From Rattus norvegicus (Eukaryota > Chordata > Mammalia > Rodentia > Muridae), in assembly GCF_036323735.1 (NCBI RefSeq), contig NC_086026.1, forward strand, positions 70,492,539 through 70,556,538: DNA of 64,000 nt, in the 5' to 3' direction. This document shows, in pieces, positions 43,659-54,485 of the stretch; position 1 is the first letter of the stretch, and the number at the start of each line of letters is the position of its first letter. A model generated the notes under the pieces. The model had not been told where the DNA came from. It ran no database searches and was given only the letters and a program-made list of their open reading frames with translations. The translations under genes and the position numbers were made by a program.

Positions 43659-43862
43659 CTACCTTAGGTTTTGAGACAGGGTCTCACTGAACTGGGAGCT
43701 CAGGGACTTGGATGGATCAGCAGTCCAGTGGGCCAGTTTCCCAGTGCTGGGATAACTGGTGTGCCACCATGTCTGCTTGTTATGTGGATGCTGGGGACCT
43801 GAACTCATGCTCTTCTGTACACAGGACCAGTACTCACCAACTGAGTCACCTCTCCTAGGCCA
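43659..43862 (-). mobile_element. B4 SINE
   Basis: TTTTGAGACAGGGTCTCACTG, CCCAGTGCTGGGATAACTGG, GATGCTGGGGACCTGAACTC, CAACTGAGTCACCTCTCC. Directly abuts the B1 in the same orientation. Confidence 0.85.
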
Positions 43863-44280
43863 GCAGTGGAGCCTTGGAGGTGGAGAAAACTCCACCCTAG
43901 TCAGAGCCTCAGGTTGGCCCCCTGAGACCACCAGACAGCGACCCTGAGTAACCCCTCAATTACTCCAGTTTTCTCCCCTCCGTTTCTGCCAGGTGCCAGA
44001 CACTGGGGTGGCCACCAAGGACAGAACTGTGGAGCTAAGAAATCTAGTCAGATGTTATCATCATGAAGGCTGCTCACTTCAACAAAACATGCTGAAACAA
44101 TTGTCACTTGGTTCGAAGGGTAGAGAAGAAACCAAGAAAATAACGGGAAGCTCTGAGGAGGACAAGGCTTCACAGAGGTGACTCAGGGTCCCCAGGGACA
44201 AATAGAAGTTGGCTAGCCTCATAGAATCACAACAGAAACCCTGGTCTTGTACCAAGGGCCCCATAGCAATCCAGTGTCTA
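43863..44280. other. Unique sequence, no gene recognised
   Basis: No supported frame. Confidence 0.5.
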
Positions 44281-44282
44281 AA

Positions 44283-44385
44283 ACTTACCACAGCTCTGTG
44301 AGGTAATATTTGTCTTCAGATACTGGAGCTAGAGTGCAGAGACAGAGCACTCTGGCCCAAGGAAACTGTGTGGGGGAAAAAAAGA
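44283..44385 (-). mobile_element. Possible MIR fragment
   Basis: ACCACAGCTCTGTGAGGTAATATT, GATACTGGAGCTAGAGTGC, GCCCAAGGAAACTG keeps the reverse-MIR order (acaaccctgtgaggtaggtattatt...gcccaaggtcac). Confidence 0.6.
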
Positions 44386-44496
44386 CACACCACTGAGTAT
44401 AGAAGGCATTCACTAGGGAGGGAGGAGAGGGAGGTGTCAGGGATGGGTGAGGAGTGGAAGAAACAAGAGGCACTTAACTAGCAACATTCTGTGGAA

Positions 44497-44658
44497 CCTA
44501 GAGAGATGGCTCAGTCTTCCAGAGGACCTGAGTGCAGTTCCTAGCACCCTTCTCCCATAACCGCAGCTCCAAAGGGTGCCTTGTGACCTCCTGCACCTGT
44601 ATGCATGTAACATCCCCGACACACATATTAAACATTGAAAATAATTTTTTAAAGTAAA
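44497..44658 (+). mobile_element. B3-type SINE
   Basis: TAGAGAGATGGCTCAGTC, CTTCCAGAGGACCTGAGTGCAG, TTCCTAGCACCC, CACACATATTAAACATTG. Forward orientation, A-rich end. Confidence 0.85.
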
Positions 44659-45055
44659 ACAAAGCATACTGTATCCCTCAGGGAAAATAGAGTCCCTTCC
44701 AACTTCCCACTCCCCACTGTGTCATCTCCCCACTCTGCAGGTCCTGGGGTCACCCACAAGACTCACCAGTAGGACCTCCTATTCTCCCCGCCCCATAGGT
44801 AGACAACTTGCCAAACTAAGGGTTGTCGCTTCCCTGCAGGAAGGAGGAGATGACTTCCAAGTCCCCTTCCCTTCACCTCAGAAAACCCGAGGACAGAAAG
44901 AGACCCTACAGCTGGACCTCCTCCTTCGGGGTGGGGATGGGGGAGACAGAACTCTGCTCTGACATCTGTGGCCATGGAGGGGGAAGTCCTTGTCTGCCTG
45001 GCTTCTGCTTTCTTAAATAATGACTATTTGTGTCTTTTTCCCCTCAACAGTCCTC
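44659..45055. other. Unique sequence, no gene recognised
   Basis: Ends in a pyrimidine stretch with CAACAG (TTTTTCCCCTCAACAG, 45039-45051) that resembles a splice acceptor, but no exon-like frame follows because (CA)n begins at once. Confidence 0.45.
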
Positions 45056-45056
45056 C

Positions 45057-45058
<2 letters not shown>

Positions 45059-45144
<86 letters not shown>

Positions 45145-45157
45145 GGAGGGAGGGAGG

Positions 45158-45196
<39 letters not shown>
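45059..45196. repeat. (CA)n(GA)n compound microsatellite
   Basis: (CA)20 at 45059-45099 is followed by (GA)n with a central (GGGA)n block at 45143-45163. Confidence 0.97.
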
Positions 45197-45197
<1 letters not shown>

Positions 45198-46045
45198 AGC
45201 TAGTGTCCACTCCAAACATAGATGACAAGAGGTCTCAGCAAAGCAGCCTAAAGAGACACTGAACAAACTGTTTCCTGGACAGGCTTGTCATCGTGACCCT
45301 TGTAAGCCAAGAGCTCACTGTATAACTTGGGAATGTACAAATATTTACAGTTGTAGGGAAGGGAGCCAACATCTGCTAGAGGGTCCCAGCATGGGAAAGG
45401 AGCTGAGGTCTACCTAGCCAGTCGTCCTCACCATTCCAATGCCCTCACAGGATCCCCTTCCCTGTCACCAGTCACCCTGTCTCTCTGCCCCTAGCTTTGA
45501 GTCTCTGCAGCCTCAGAGCAGTGGATGTTCTTTCTCACAACAACCTTGGAAAGCCTCTGCCTCTGCTGTTCTTGGGCCCCTTGCCTCTGCAGGCGTCTTC
45601 CCTTGATATGCAGCCTAGCTGGTCACTGTCCATCTCAAACAATGACTTGCAAACCAGTTCCCATTCTACAGCCGAGCGGCTTGTCATGCTCCGACCCCTG
45701 TGCCCATCATTCCTGGTCTCTGAGACACAGCTTGCTCTCCATGCAGAGTGAGAGGGTGGGAACAAACCTGTCCACGATGCCTGAGCACTGTTCTAGCTCT
45801 CTGAAACCAGCAGGTTCAGAACAACCCCAGGGAGAGGACATTCTTCTCCGAAATTGATTTGGGAACTTGATCTTCTGGCCTAGAGTTGAACAGAAATAAA
45901 AGCAGGTGGGTCTCTGGTCCCAGTGACTCTTATTTTGTATTCTGTCCCCTTATTGACTTGGTATTAGGAGAACTAGTTTCAAAGCTATTTCTTGTGTAAT
46001 GAACTTCTCTAAGCCTAAGGTGACTACCTGGTCCCAGTTTGCTAG
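45197..46045. other. Unique sequence, no gene recognised
   Basis: The 110-codon frame from 45525 and its shadows have no recognisable domain. Confidence 0.5.
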
Positions 46046-46048
46046 ACC

Positions 46049-46080
46049 TGGTGATGGTGGTGGTGGTGATGGTGGTGATG

Positions 46081-46115
<35 letters not shown>
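46049..46115. repeat. (GGTGAT)n then (GT)n
   Basis: GGTGATGGTGGTGGTGGTGATGG (46051-46081), then about 16 GT units. Confidence 0.95.
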
Positions 46116-46116
<1 letters not shown>

Positions 46117-46356
46117 TGTAGAGGACATCCTCGGGTGTCATTTCTCAGGCGCCATCCACCTTGTTTTTTGAGTCAGGGTCTTTTGCAGGCCTGAAACTAA
46201 CCGACTAAGCTAGGCGGGCTGCCCAGCAGGCCCAGGGGATCTATGTGCTTGTCTCCACTTCCTCAGTACCAGGACCATAGACGGCCCACAGGAGAGTGAA
46301 CTAAGGTTCTCATGCTTGCATAGCAAACACAGACTCAGTCAGCTCCTCAGCCTCCA
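46116..46356 (-). mobile_element. B4 SINE
   Basis: TTTTTTGAGTCAGGGTCTTTTGC, GCCCAGCAGGCCCAGGGGATC, AGGTTCTCATGCTTGCATAGC. Diverged reverse B4. Confidence 0.7.
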
Positions 46357-46592
46357 AACCAACTTGGAGGGTTTGGAGTTTGTTTTTATGTTATTTGGGG
46401 AGTTGTTTTGGGGTTTGGTTTTTGGCTTTTCACAGAGGTAAGACCTGTGTCCCCAGAGACCACTCAATTATGGACAAACGGGTCCAGTTGGTCACCCTTT
46501 AAAACTAATTTCCTCACTATGAAATGAGAATAATAGTGGGATTTTTTTTTTGAAGTTTCTCTGAGACGATACCCAAAACTTGCCAAGATGCT

Positions 46593-46632
46593 GGCATACA
46601 TACATACATACATACATACATACATACATACA
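46593..46632. repeat. (ACAT)n microsatellite
   Basis: Ten CATA units followed by a TGTACATGTGTGTATATA stretch. Confidence 0.95.
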
Positions 46633-47115
46633 CACACATATGTGTACATGTGTGTATATATAGGCACTTCACTTATATTTTATTAAATTGAAAACCTAAT
46701 TTATGTAGCAAGTTAGAAAGACGCAGAAGTGGGGGGGGGATAAGAAGTGGGCTTGAGTAGTTTGAGTGGGCGAAAGACGTTGAAGAACATTAAGAGATCC
46801 CTGGCAAAGGGTCTCAAGGCTGTCTAGTGTGAGTTCCCCATTGAGATTCAGTTAGGCGCTCCAGGTGAGACTTCTTTAGCAGGGTTAGGGCTAATCCTAT
46901 GCACTCTTACATCTGAGGAAGCAGAGTGGATGAAACTCCCCCTGAGTAGAGCCACAGGAAATGACTTAGAGCCCTGTGTCTTAGTCTTATGGGTTAGCAC
47001 CTGTCCACACTGTGGAGTTGGCTTTTGGCCAGGAGACAGGACAAAGGGGGCACAGACAAGAGACTCCCATGAGAGCCTGAGTCTGCAGTTCACCCACTAT
47101 GACTGCAGACGCTTT
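46633..47115. other. Unique sequence, no gene recognised
   Basis: Contains a G9 run at 46731 and no supported frame. Confidence 0.5.
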
Positions 47116-47119
47116 GTCT

Positions 47120-47362
47120 TCACACATCCGGTCCGGTCACCGCATCTGTAAAATGGGGAAGAGAAAGCAGACAAGGTGTCTAACAAACAGTCAGCAAGAC
47201 AGCAAGGAGGTCAAGAGCTTGTCTCCACCACCCTCTAAACCAGTGGCCTTGGGGGCTGTTACTGTACCCTGTGCCTTGGCCCATGACCTCACAGGATGAT
47301 GACAGTGTGACCTAAGGGGCTTCTTAGTGCATGGTAAGTTCTCAGTAAGTATCACTCATATT
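47120..47362 (+). mobile_element. Possible MIR
   Basis: CACCGCATCTGTAAAATGGGGAAG and CTTAGTGCATGGTAAGTTCTC, AGTAAGTATCACTC resemble forward MIR core and 3' end with an unrelated insertion between them. Confidence 0.5.
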
Positions 47363-47370
47363 GACCCCCC

Positions 47371-47372
<2 letters not shown>

Positions 47373-47422
<50 letters not shown>
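47373..47422. repeat. (AC)n microsatellite
   Basis: 25 AC units, uninterrupted. Confidence 0.97.
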
Positions 47423-47424
<2 letters not shown>

Positions 47425-47584
47425 GGCCTAACGTGATGGTAAACCACGGCATCTCTCCCTCTCTACGTCACCAAGGGTTAGTGAATAATGATCATTTATT
47501 AGGGTGTTTGGTTAGGTTCCTTTCCCTCCTGAGTCTACCCTATCATTCAGCTGGCTCATGTCGAACTTGAGGCAGACTTTAGAA

Positions 47585-47850
47585 CCTCTTGATCTTTTTT
47601 ATGAGAGCTGTAGGCAAGCCAGGTCTCCCTCGCACTGCCCTTGTGCAATTCCGTTTTGGAAACTGTGTTCGAGACATTAGATTTATTGATGCTGAGTTTC
47701 ATCTGCTTGCTTTTGACCCAGCATTCTCCACTGTCGAGATCATCCCGGACTCTAAATCTGTCAGCTCCTCCAGCTTTGAGTCATCTGCAAATTTGATGCA
47801 CATGTTCCCCACATCTTCATCCAAACTCAGCCTGAAACAACTATTTTATA
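47585..47850. promoter_or_regulatory. Conserved-looking block, possibly an exapted ancient repeat
   Basis: Repeat-free and CpG-retaining (TCGCACTGCC, TTCGAGACATTAG, TGTCGAGATCATCCCGG). The part 47761-47835 (GAGTCATCTGCAAATTTGATGC, CCACATCTTCATCCAA) recalls a very old dispersed vertebrate repeat, which would make this a repeat-derived conserved element. I cannot name the family; an 88-codon open frame runs through it without a recognisable domain. Confidence 0.4.
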
Positions 47851-48690
47851 GGTAAAAATAGACACAGAGACACAGGACACTCTGCAGATCAGAGGGACCC
47901 GCACTCAAGGCTGAGCGGTGGGGAAACTCATCATGTGGAAGCAGGGGCTTATGACCCCAGATCAGATGTAAGACTTTTCCATACGCATGCCGCTTACATA
48001 TGCTTGTCTCTTCTCCCCTGATTCCAGAATGTTCTCAGTGATGACAAGGAGAGTTCACTTCAAGGCCACCTATGGCCACTTCCAACTTCTAAACCTGAGT
48101 CCACCCGGATGGTTTGCGTCTGTTGGCAGCAGAGGCAGCCCCCAAAGCCAAGGCCTGCACTCCCCTACCCCACTACTTCTCTAGCCAAAGATACCTGCTA
48201 CTCATCCAAGAGCTGAATCTTTACTGGCTCAGGGAGGTGCAGGCCGTGGTGATTTACTATGCTGCCGACTCAGGGGTTCATGAGTCTGAGCCACACCAAC
48301 CAGAGCTGTGTTGGATCTGCTCTAGGCCACCAGTAGCTGCCCACAGTTGTGAGCACAGCCAACCCAGGTCCTGAGGGCATCTTGTGTTACAGAACAGGAT
48401 GGCCTGCAGGGCTTACTGACAAGAATGCAAGTCAGCATTATGGAAAGGACCTTTGGCAAAATAGTAGGAAAAAAAATTTCTATAAGGAATTTCCATAGAG
48501 TATGGTTCAAAAACAATTCTATTCAGGAACAAATTCTATTTCTCCAGATAGCGTGGCCCCTGCTTATGTAGCTTCTCCAAGCCTCATGCCCACCTTCGGC
48601 CTCCATACTGTATCAGACAACTGGTCAGATGTCCCCTACCCCAGGACAGTCTTGTGGCCCTTGGAGACATGACCTTCTCTTTTGCTTTTG
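47851..48690. other. Unique sequence, no gene recognised
   Basis: A weak MIR-like stretch at 47850-47925 aside, nothing is recognisable. Confidence 0.45.
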
Positions 48691-48699
48691 TTTTTCATG

Positions 48700-49023
48700 A
48701 GTCAGTGTGTAGTCTGTGTGCATGGGTATATGTGTTCGCATATGTGTGGGCACATGTATGTGCTGTGCGTGGAGGCCTAGCGGTTGATCTCCTGAGGCTT
48801 CTACACATTGTTCTGACCTTTACTCATTGAGGAGAGACTGCCAATATGGCTAGCCTGGCCAGTCAGTTTATTCCAAGGATCCCATCTGTCTTCCAAGCAC
48901 TGGAGTTACAAGAGTGCCACCATGCTCACCTGGCATTTATGTAGGTTCTGGGGACTTGAACTCTGGTCCTCACACTGGCTGCTTATGCAGCAAGTGCCTT
49001 AGCTGTTGAGCCATCTTCCTGGC
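48700..49023 (-). mobile_element. B4 SINE
   Basis: TGTGCATGGGTATATGTG tail, TGCGTGGAGGCCTAGCGGTTG, CACTGGAGTTACAAGAGTGCC, GGTTCTGGGGACTTGAACTC, CTGTTGAGCCATCTTCCTGGCC. Nearly complete reverse B4. Confidence 0.85.
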
Positions 49024-49104
49024 CTACGGACCTCCCCCTCCCTTTGTAGGGAAAAGAATGCTGAAGATGATGATGGAGAGAGATGGTACCCATGACAGAC
49101 TGCT

Positions 49105-49255
49105 GAGTCAGCCATTGTGTTGGACCGTCCGCGGGAAGCAGATGTTTTGTTATTCCCCTTTTACTGAGGAATAAACTGAAGCCCACTGAGATGACTCTTG
49201 ACTGGGACTGAGACCTGGAATTGGAAGCCCAGTCTCTGCCCATGACATTGCAGAC
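49105..49255 (-). mobile_element. MIR fragment
   Basis: TTATTCCCCTTTTACTGAGGAATAAACTGAAGC and CTGAGACCTGGAATTGGAAGCCCAG follow reverse MIR (attattcccattttacagatgaggaaactgaggc). Confidence 0.65.
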
Positions 49256-49660
49256 ATCTGCATTAACCTCCAGGTAGCTTTCTCATGACACAAGCAGACT
49301 CTTGGGGCGAGTGGGAAGATGTTCACAAGCCCCCGTGTGTCACCAAGACCTGTGCTATGTATGGCCAGAATTCAGGGCTCAGTGGAAAAGGTGACTTAGC
49401 CTTTTGGTGCATATGGCATCAATTCTTTGTCCCTGAATAATGGCCCTCTAATTAGGAGCAAGCCCCAAGATGGATAGGAGAAGAAGCTTTCTTGATTGCA
49501 TGAGGAAGAGGTAGACAGTGGTACCAAGGAGAGGGCCCAGTCACTGTGCTGGCTAAGCACATGGGTTCTATACAGAGACTCCGGGTAGGTTCCCAGGACT
49601 CCTGCTTTCTTAGTTCTGTGAATTCGGATGGCCACTTCCGCATTTGTAAATGAGTATTAT
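49256..49660. other. Unique sequence, no gene recognised
   Basis: A weak forward-MIR trace near 49590-49655. Confidence 0.4.
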
Positions 49661-49665
49661 TCACT

Positions 49666-49942
49666 GAGCTTCACATGTGTGGGTACATGTGCATGAGGAG
49701 GCCAGATACTGAAGTCAGATATTGCCCTCATGTGTTCTCTACCTTAATTCTTTAGACAGAGTCTCCCACTGAATCCGGAGCACACTGATTTGGCTTGAGT
49801 AGCTAACCGGGGTGTTCAGGGGTCCTCCTGTCTCCATTGGGTATATGCTATCAAATCTTGCTTTTTTCATGTGGGTTCAAACTCTAGTCTTCATGCTCAC
49901 ATAATAAGTATTTTATCGCCTGAGCCATCTCTATGGAGCCCA
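49666..49942 (-). mobile_element. B4 SINE
   Basis: GTGCATGAGGAGGCCAGATAC, TTAGACAGAGTCTCCCACTG, CGGGGTGTTCAGGGGTCC, ATGTGGGTTCAAACTCTAGTC, GCCTGAGCCATCTC. Reverse B4. Confidence 0.8.
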
Positions 49943-49952
49943 GTATTGATTT

Positions 49953-50185
49953 AAAAAGTAGATTTATTCATTTTATAATATGTGTATGCGTGTCTTGTCT
50001 GCATGTGTGTCTGTGCACCATGTTCTGTGTCTAGTCTACATTGGAGTCTAAAGAGGTTCTGGGTCCCATGGGATCGGGAGTTATGGGTGTTTGTGAGCTG
50101 TCATGAAGGTGCTGAGATCTAAACCCAGATCCTGCACAAAAGCAGTAAGCACTCTTAATTGCTGGGACATCTCCTCAGCACCCAC
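49953..50185 (-). mobile_element. B3-type SINE
   Basis: AAAAGTAGATTTATTCATTTTATAATATG (A-rich end, reversed), GGTCCCATGGGATCGGGAG, TATGGGTGTTTGTGAGCTG, AAGCAGTAAGCACTC. Reverse B3. Confidence 0.75.
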
Positions 50186-50204
50186 AGTATGTATCCTAAT
50201 GTTA

Positions 50205-50565
50205 CCCCAAGCTCATGTGGTAAAGGCTTGGTCCTCGGTGCCACAGAATTGGAGGTGACTGGATGACAAGGGCTTTGAACTCATGGAGGGACAGATCTGT
50301 TAACGGATTCTTGTGGACTTTAAGGAAGGGGATTTGTTATGCAAACGCGAGCATCCTCTTTTCCTGCTGCATGGCTGCCACGAAGTGAGTAGCTCTCCTT
50401 CACCCAGGAAATCTGTCCGAATGCTCTGTCCCACCACAGATCCAGAAGAAGGTTGCCAAGTGATCAAGGGCTGAGCCCCTTGAGATTGGGACCAAAATCT
50501 TTCCTCCTCTACAGTGCTTGCTTGCAGATGTCTGCTTCCATGGCAGTAGACAGCCAACACATGGG
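50205..50565 (+). mobile_element. Possible old MaLR LTR
   Basis: GGTCCTCGGTGCCACAGAATTGGAGGTGACTGG resembles the shared MST/MT LTR core; the remainder is diverged and the boundaries are unclear. Confidence 0.4.
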
Positions 50566-50569
50566 TAAT

Positions 50570-51085
50570 AACTGTGCCTTATTGAAACATGGGAACGTAA
50601 GATAGAGCTTCACAGGGCCACATCTGTTAGCACATCTGTAGGTTAGGCAGTAACCTACTTCAGCTCTTCCTGACATCACCTATCTCACCACATCAAGCGA
50701 TGCCCTCCCCTCAGACCCTTTTCCATGAATTGCCCTTCCTGTGTCAAGACAATGACTGCTCCACTTCTATGGCCTGGAAAAATCATTTGCCCAGGAGGCA
50801 CTGAGCTGAGCCAGGCCTTGACCACCCGGTGATACCACAATGACTTCCCGTCCCCACACACTGCCACTATGAGTCTCACCTGAGCCCAGGTCTGTATTTC
50901 CAGCATTTGCCAATCAATGACCTCCATCACTAAGTCCTGTGACAATCTTCAGGTTCCGATTGATTAGGGGGCTAAGGAGACTATGCTCTCCGCTTTAACA
51001 ATCTTCCAGATATCTAAGTTGCTAGTCTGTCCTTTGTCAAACTGATGCAGTCTAGACTCTAGACCCCAGGGTCATCTGGGAGAAA
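50570..51085. other. Unique sequence, no gene recognised
   Basis: No supported frame or repeat family. Confidence 0.45.
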
Positions 51086-51089
51086 AGCC

Positions 51090-51430
51090 TAGATTGAGTG
51101 ATTGCCTGGATCAGACTGAGCTGTGGACATGTCTGGGGGGAATTGTCTTACATTTGTTTTTGTGGACAGGTCCAGACCACTGTGGGCAGCATCATTCCTG
51201 GCGTGTGGCCCTGGGCTCTACAAGAAAGCCAGTTATGCGTGAGCCCATGGGCAAGCCTGCAAGTGCTGTTCCTCCACGGCTAGTGCTTCTTATTCCTGCT
51301 TTGAGTTCCTGCTCTGACATCCCTCGGCGCATATATAAATAAATAAACAAACAGATAAGTAAACCTTTCTTCCCCTGAGTTGCATTTAGTTGTGGCACTT
51401 GTCACAGTAACACAAAGAGATTACACAATG
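51090..51430 (+). mobile_element. Diverged MaLR-type LTR fragment
   Basis: GTGGCCCTGGGCTCTACAAGAAAGCCAG, TTTGAGTTCCTGCTCTGACATCCC, AATAAATAAAC, CCTTTCTTCCCCTGAGTTGC follow the 3' half of the MT-type LTRs at 13.9 and 17.0 kb. Confidence 0.6.
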
Positions 51431-51725
51431 GTTCTGAGGGCCTTGCTTTGGTCAAAGTTTTCCCTTTGGTTCACCAGGGACCCTTGAGCAAATTTGGAAA
51501 AAGATCAACCAACGCTGGGAACCCTGAGACTGGAAACACGAGAGTCCCTTCAAATTGGCTTAAAGGGATCTTTGTATTGGAGGGTCTGTGGCCCCGTGTC
51601 TCTGGAGGGGCTCCTTCAGGAGCCATTCTAAAGGGAGATGGGATTCCAGGCTCCCCCACCCCCACCCCCAGCAGGGCATCTAGGCCAGGACCACCTTTTG
51701 CTTATCTTCTTCCTTGCTTCCTCTG
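51431..51725. other. Unique sequence, no gene recognised
   Basis: Short unique stretch; the 101-codon frame from 51448 has no recognisable domain. Confidence 0.4.
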
Positions 51726-52075
51726 GCTGTGCCTGTCAGAGCCTAACAGTTAGACTAAGCATTATTGCTCCCTACGCCCAGCCTGTACTACGCTCGCTCG
51801 GGGCAACTCGAGGACAGCCTGTGGAGAGAGAGCTGACATTTGTCTTAATTGGAGTTACCCATGTAAGTCCTGCCATCCCCTCCCGGAGCGCTCAGCCTTT
51901 GATAGGTGAGGGGCTCTGAACAGAGGGGGGCTCCTCATCTCCCTGGGAATACACCAGCGTTATTAGTGCAGGTGCTGGACGGGGATGTTCTGACTCGTCA
52001 GCAGGGAGAGCGAGCTGGAGGCAAATTTGAAAGAAAGAAGAAAGAAAGAAAAAGAGCAGAGATGGCAACTACAGC
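51726..52075. promoter_or_regulatory. Candidate conserved non-coding element
   Basis: TAGACTAAGCATTATTGCTCCC, CTACGCTCGCTCGGGGC, TTTGTCTTAATTGGAGTTACCC and CCCGGAGCGCTCAGCCTTTG combine retained CpGs and homeobox-like cores in repeat-free sequence; an A/G-rich stretch (52030-52055) closes it. Confidence 0.4.
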
Positions 52076-52497
52076 AGGAAAGGATGCTCTTTGGAATTCT
52101 CTCACAACCTCCAGGGCACATGCTACCCAGTCCAGCCCAGGAGTCTTTCTACCCCACAGGTCTTCAAACTCCTCTAGAGAAGTTCTTTAAATGACAGATA
52201 ATTTGGTCCTTACCACTAGGGACATTTATTTCATTGGTCCAGGAGTATCCTGTGGACAGTAAAGTTTGAAAGTCTCCCAGTGAGTCTAACGTTCAGTGGG
52301 GCCAGAGGACGTCTGCTTCCATCTCGACAGCAGCAGGACTCTGATTGGTGCAGGACCATCCAAACCCGAGGAAACATCCTCTGCTGCCTCAGGATAGCTT
52401 TTACAGTTCACTGTGCTCAATAGCACAGTTCGACAACTTTTACAGTTCTACTGGCCCCGGCACATCTGCGTCAATGGAGGAGAACAAGCAACCCCAC
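52076..52497. other. Unique sequence, no gene recognised
   Basis: No repeat or supported frame. Confidence 0.45.
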
Positions 52498-52832
52498 CAC
52501 ACACACACATGTACACATCCACACACATGCACAAACACAGACAAACATACATACATACACACACAAACACAAACACACAAGCACACATACAAATACTCTA
52601 ATACATACACACTAATATATACATATATATGTACATACATACATACATACACAAAAATATACACACATACACAAGTATACACAAACACACACATACATAC
52701 ACACACAAACATACCTACACACACATACACACACAAACACAAACATATACACACACACAAACACACATACATACATGTACAAACACACCTACACACACAC
52801 ATACACACATATACACACATACCACCACCACC
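52498..52832. repeat. CA/CATA-rich degenerate array
   Basis: ACACACATACATACACACAAACAC-type sequence very like that at 1-760, ending in (ACC)n at 52818-52832. Open frames on both strands are artefacts of composition. Confidence 0.95.
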
Positions 52833-52969
52833 ACAGCCAATGAATGTGGATTGGTTGGAGAAGACACACATGAGTGTAAGGAGTCCATTCTATTTCTTCA
52901 CACTTAAGCCTCAAGCGAGCAAGGATGTGGGGTGCTAAACAGCCATTAACTGGTTCACTCGGTCACATA

Positions 52970-53260
52970 AGCAGCATTTATTGAGCACCTAGCGTGAGCA
53001 GAGCTGAGGGAGACTGAATGGGTATGTGAGATGGACTCTGTCCTTCTCTCAGTAGTGCCCAGGAAGATAAGGCCAGAGCAACAAACCCTGTGGGGTAGGA
53101 AAATTAATGTACCCTACGGCAAGGTGCCTGGCAGTGTCCCAGTCCACTGAGGAGTGCTCTGTCACCAGGTGTTGGCAACAGCCCTACGGAAGAGGTGGCA
53201 TTATTCCCAATGCACAGGGGAAGAAACCAAGCCTCAGAGCAGCCACCGCTAGTGGGTGTT
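52970..53260 (-). mobile_element. MIR, one or two fragments
   Basis: AAGCAGCATTTATTGAGCACCTAGCGTGAGC (reverse MIR 3' end), and 53190-53260 GGTGGCATTATTCCCAATGCACAGGGG, AAACCAAGCCTCAGAGC (reverse MIR core). Confidence 0.65.
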
Positions 53261-53398
53261 AAAAGCTTAGCTCCAAAGGAGGAATCAGAAGAGCTGGGGG
53301 AGGGGCTGGGGTGGCGTCTGTTAGTGGAGTCTGAGAGAGAGCTTGGAGGTCCCAGGACCACCACATAAGCTCACCACCACTGGACATGTGTCCTCCTT

Positions 53399-53720
53399 TG
53401 CTTTCTGTTGCTGTTATAAAAACACTGACCAGAAGCAGCCCAGGGAGGAAAGGGCTAATTTTTCTTACCCGTTAAGTTCTATTGTTGAGGAAAGTCAGGG
53501 CGGGAACTCAACAGGCCAGGAGGCTGAAGCAGGAACCATGGAGATGTGCTGCTTGCTCAACTTGTTCCTAGCTCATGTTCAGTCTGCTTTCATGATGTTA
53601 TGAGTGTTAGCCTTTGACAGCTGACCTGTCTCTCCAGCCCATTGGTGGCCTTTGTGTTCAGCCTAGGTCTATTTGCCTCCTACATCAATTAGCAACCAAT
53701 AAAATATCCTGCAGACCAGC
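53399..53720 (-). mobile_element. MaLR-type LTR, reverse
   Basis: TTGCTGTTATAAAAACACTGACC, CCAGGGAGGAAAGGGCTAATTTT, GGAAAGTCAGGGCGGGAACTC, AACCATGGAGATGTGCTGC match the reverse complement of the MT-type LTR 3' half; the left portion beyond about 53610 is degraded. Confidence 0.65.
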
Positions 53721-53876
53721 CCACAAGCAATCTTCAAAGGAGGCAATTCTTCAAAGGAGGATCCCCCTTTTCCAGCTCGGCATCACATTGGCAATCAAGG
53801 TTAACCATTGTCACTGACTCTCAGAGGAGCCATCCCAGTAGGGGAGCATATTCCAGGAAAGGTTGAGGTGGAAAAG

Positions 53877-54050
53877 CACTGGTTCTCAACCTTCCGAATG
53901 CTGCGAGCCTTTAATACAGTTCCTCAGGTTGCAGGACCTCCCCATCATAAAATATTTTTGTTTTTTAATCATAATGTAAATATTGATATGCAGAATATCT
54001 GGTATGTGATTCCCCAAAGGATTCATGAGTACACAGGTTAAGAACCAGTG
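53877..54050 (-). mobile_element. hAT-Charlie MITE (URR1-like)
   Basis: Inverted terminal repeats CACTGGTTCTCAACC and GGTTAAGAACCAGTG match over 15 bp with one difference. Internal GCTGCGAGCCTTTAATACAG is the reverse complement of the right end of the copy at 26780. Non-coding. Confidence 0.88.
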
Positions 54051-54485
54051 GTCCAGACAATTCTGATCAAGAGAGCTGGAATCCTGGGGAAGGGTTGGCA
54101 GGGAGGTTGAAAAGGCGCTTCTCGAGGGTTTAAAGTTCTCAGCATGGAAGGCACGATGGAGTGGAGACTTGTACTTCAGCACTGACTAAATAGGCCCAAT
54201 GATTCCTGCCTTCAGTGGGTGGGTCCTCACCGAGGTGACGGCTGACTGCAGACTCTACCTTGGTAGGGCTTGATGGAGGGACACTATACAAGTCACTCAG
54301 AAGATCCCTTGGGCAAGCAGGAAGGGGAGGGGCCTGCAACTCCCTGATACTCACTTGTTTACCAGTGACATACAGTCATAGTTTCTGCATATCTGCCCTG
54401 GGGTAGGCCAGGGCCCCAGATGGTTTTCTCCGTCTTAAAAGAGATACTAATTTCTATATTCTTGGGGAATTATGATCCTAAGACA
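54051..54485. other. Unique sequence, no gene recognised
   Basis: No repeat or supported frame. Confidence 0.45.

Noticed and set aside
45039..45055. Splice acceptor before an exon
   Set aside because: Pyrimidine tract plus CAACAG is followed immediately by (CA)n; no exon-like frame.
51840..51872. Splice donor (CATGTAAGTCC) inside a candidate CNE
   Set aside because: GTAAGT alone is common by chance, and no open frame with a domain ends there.
52345..52938. 197-codon His/Thr-rich frame and its minus-strand Val/Cys shadow
   Set aside because: Encoded by the CA/CATA array.
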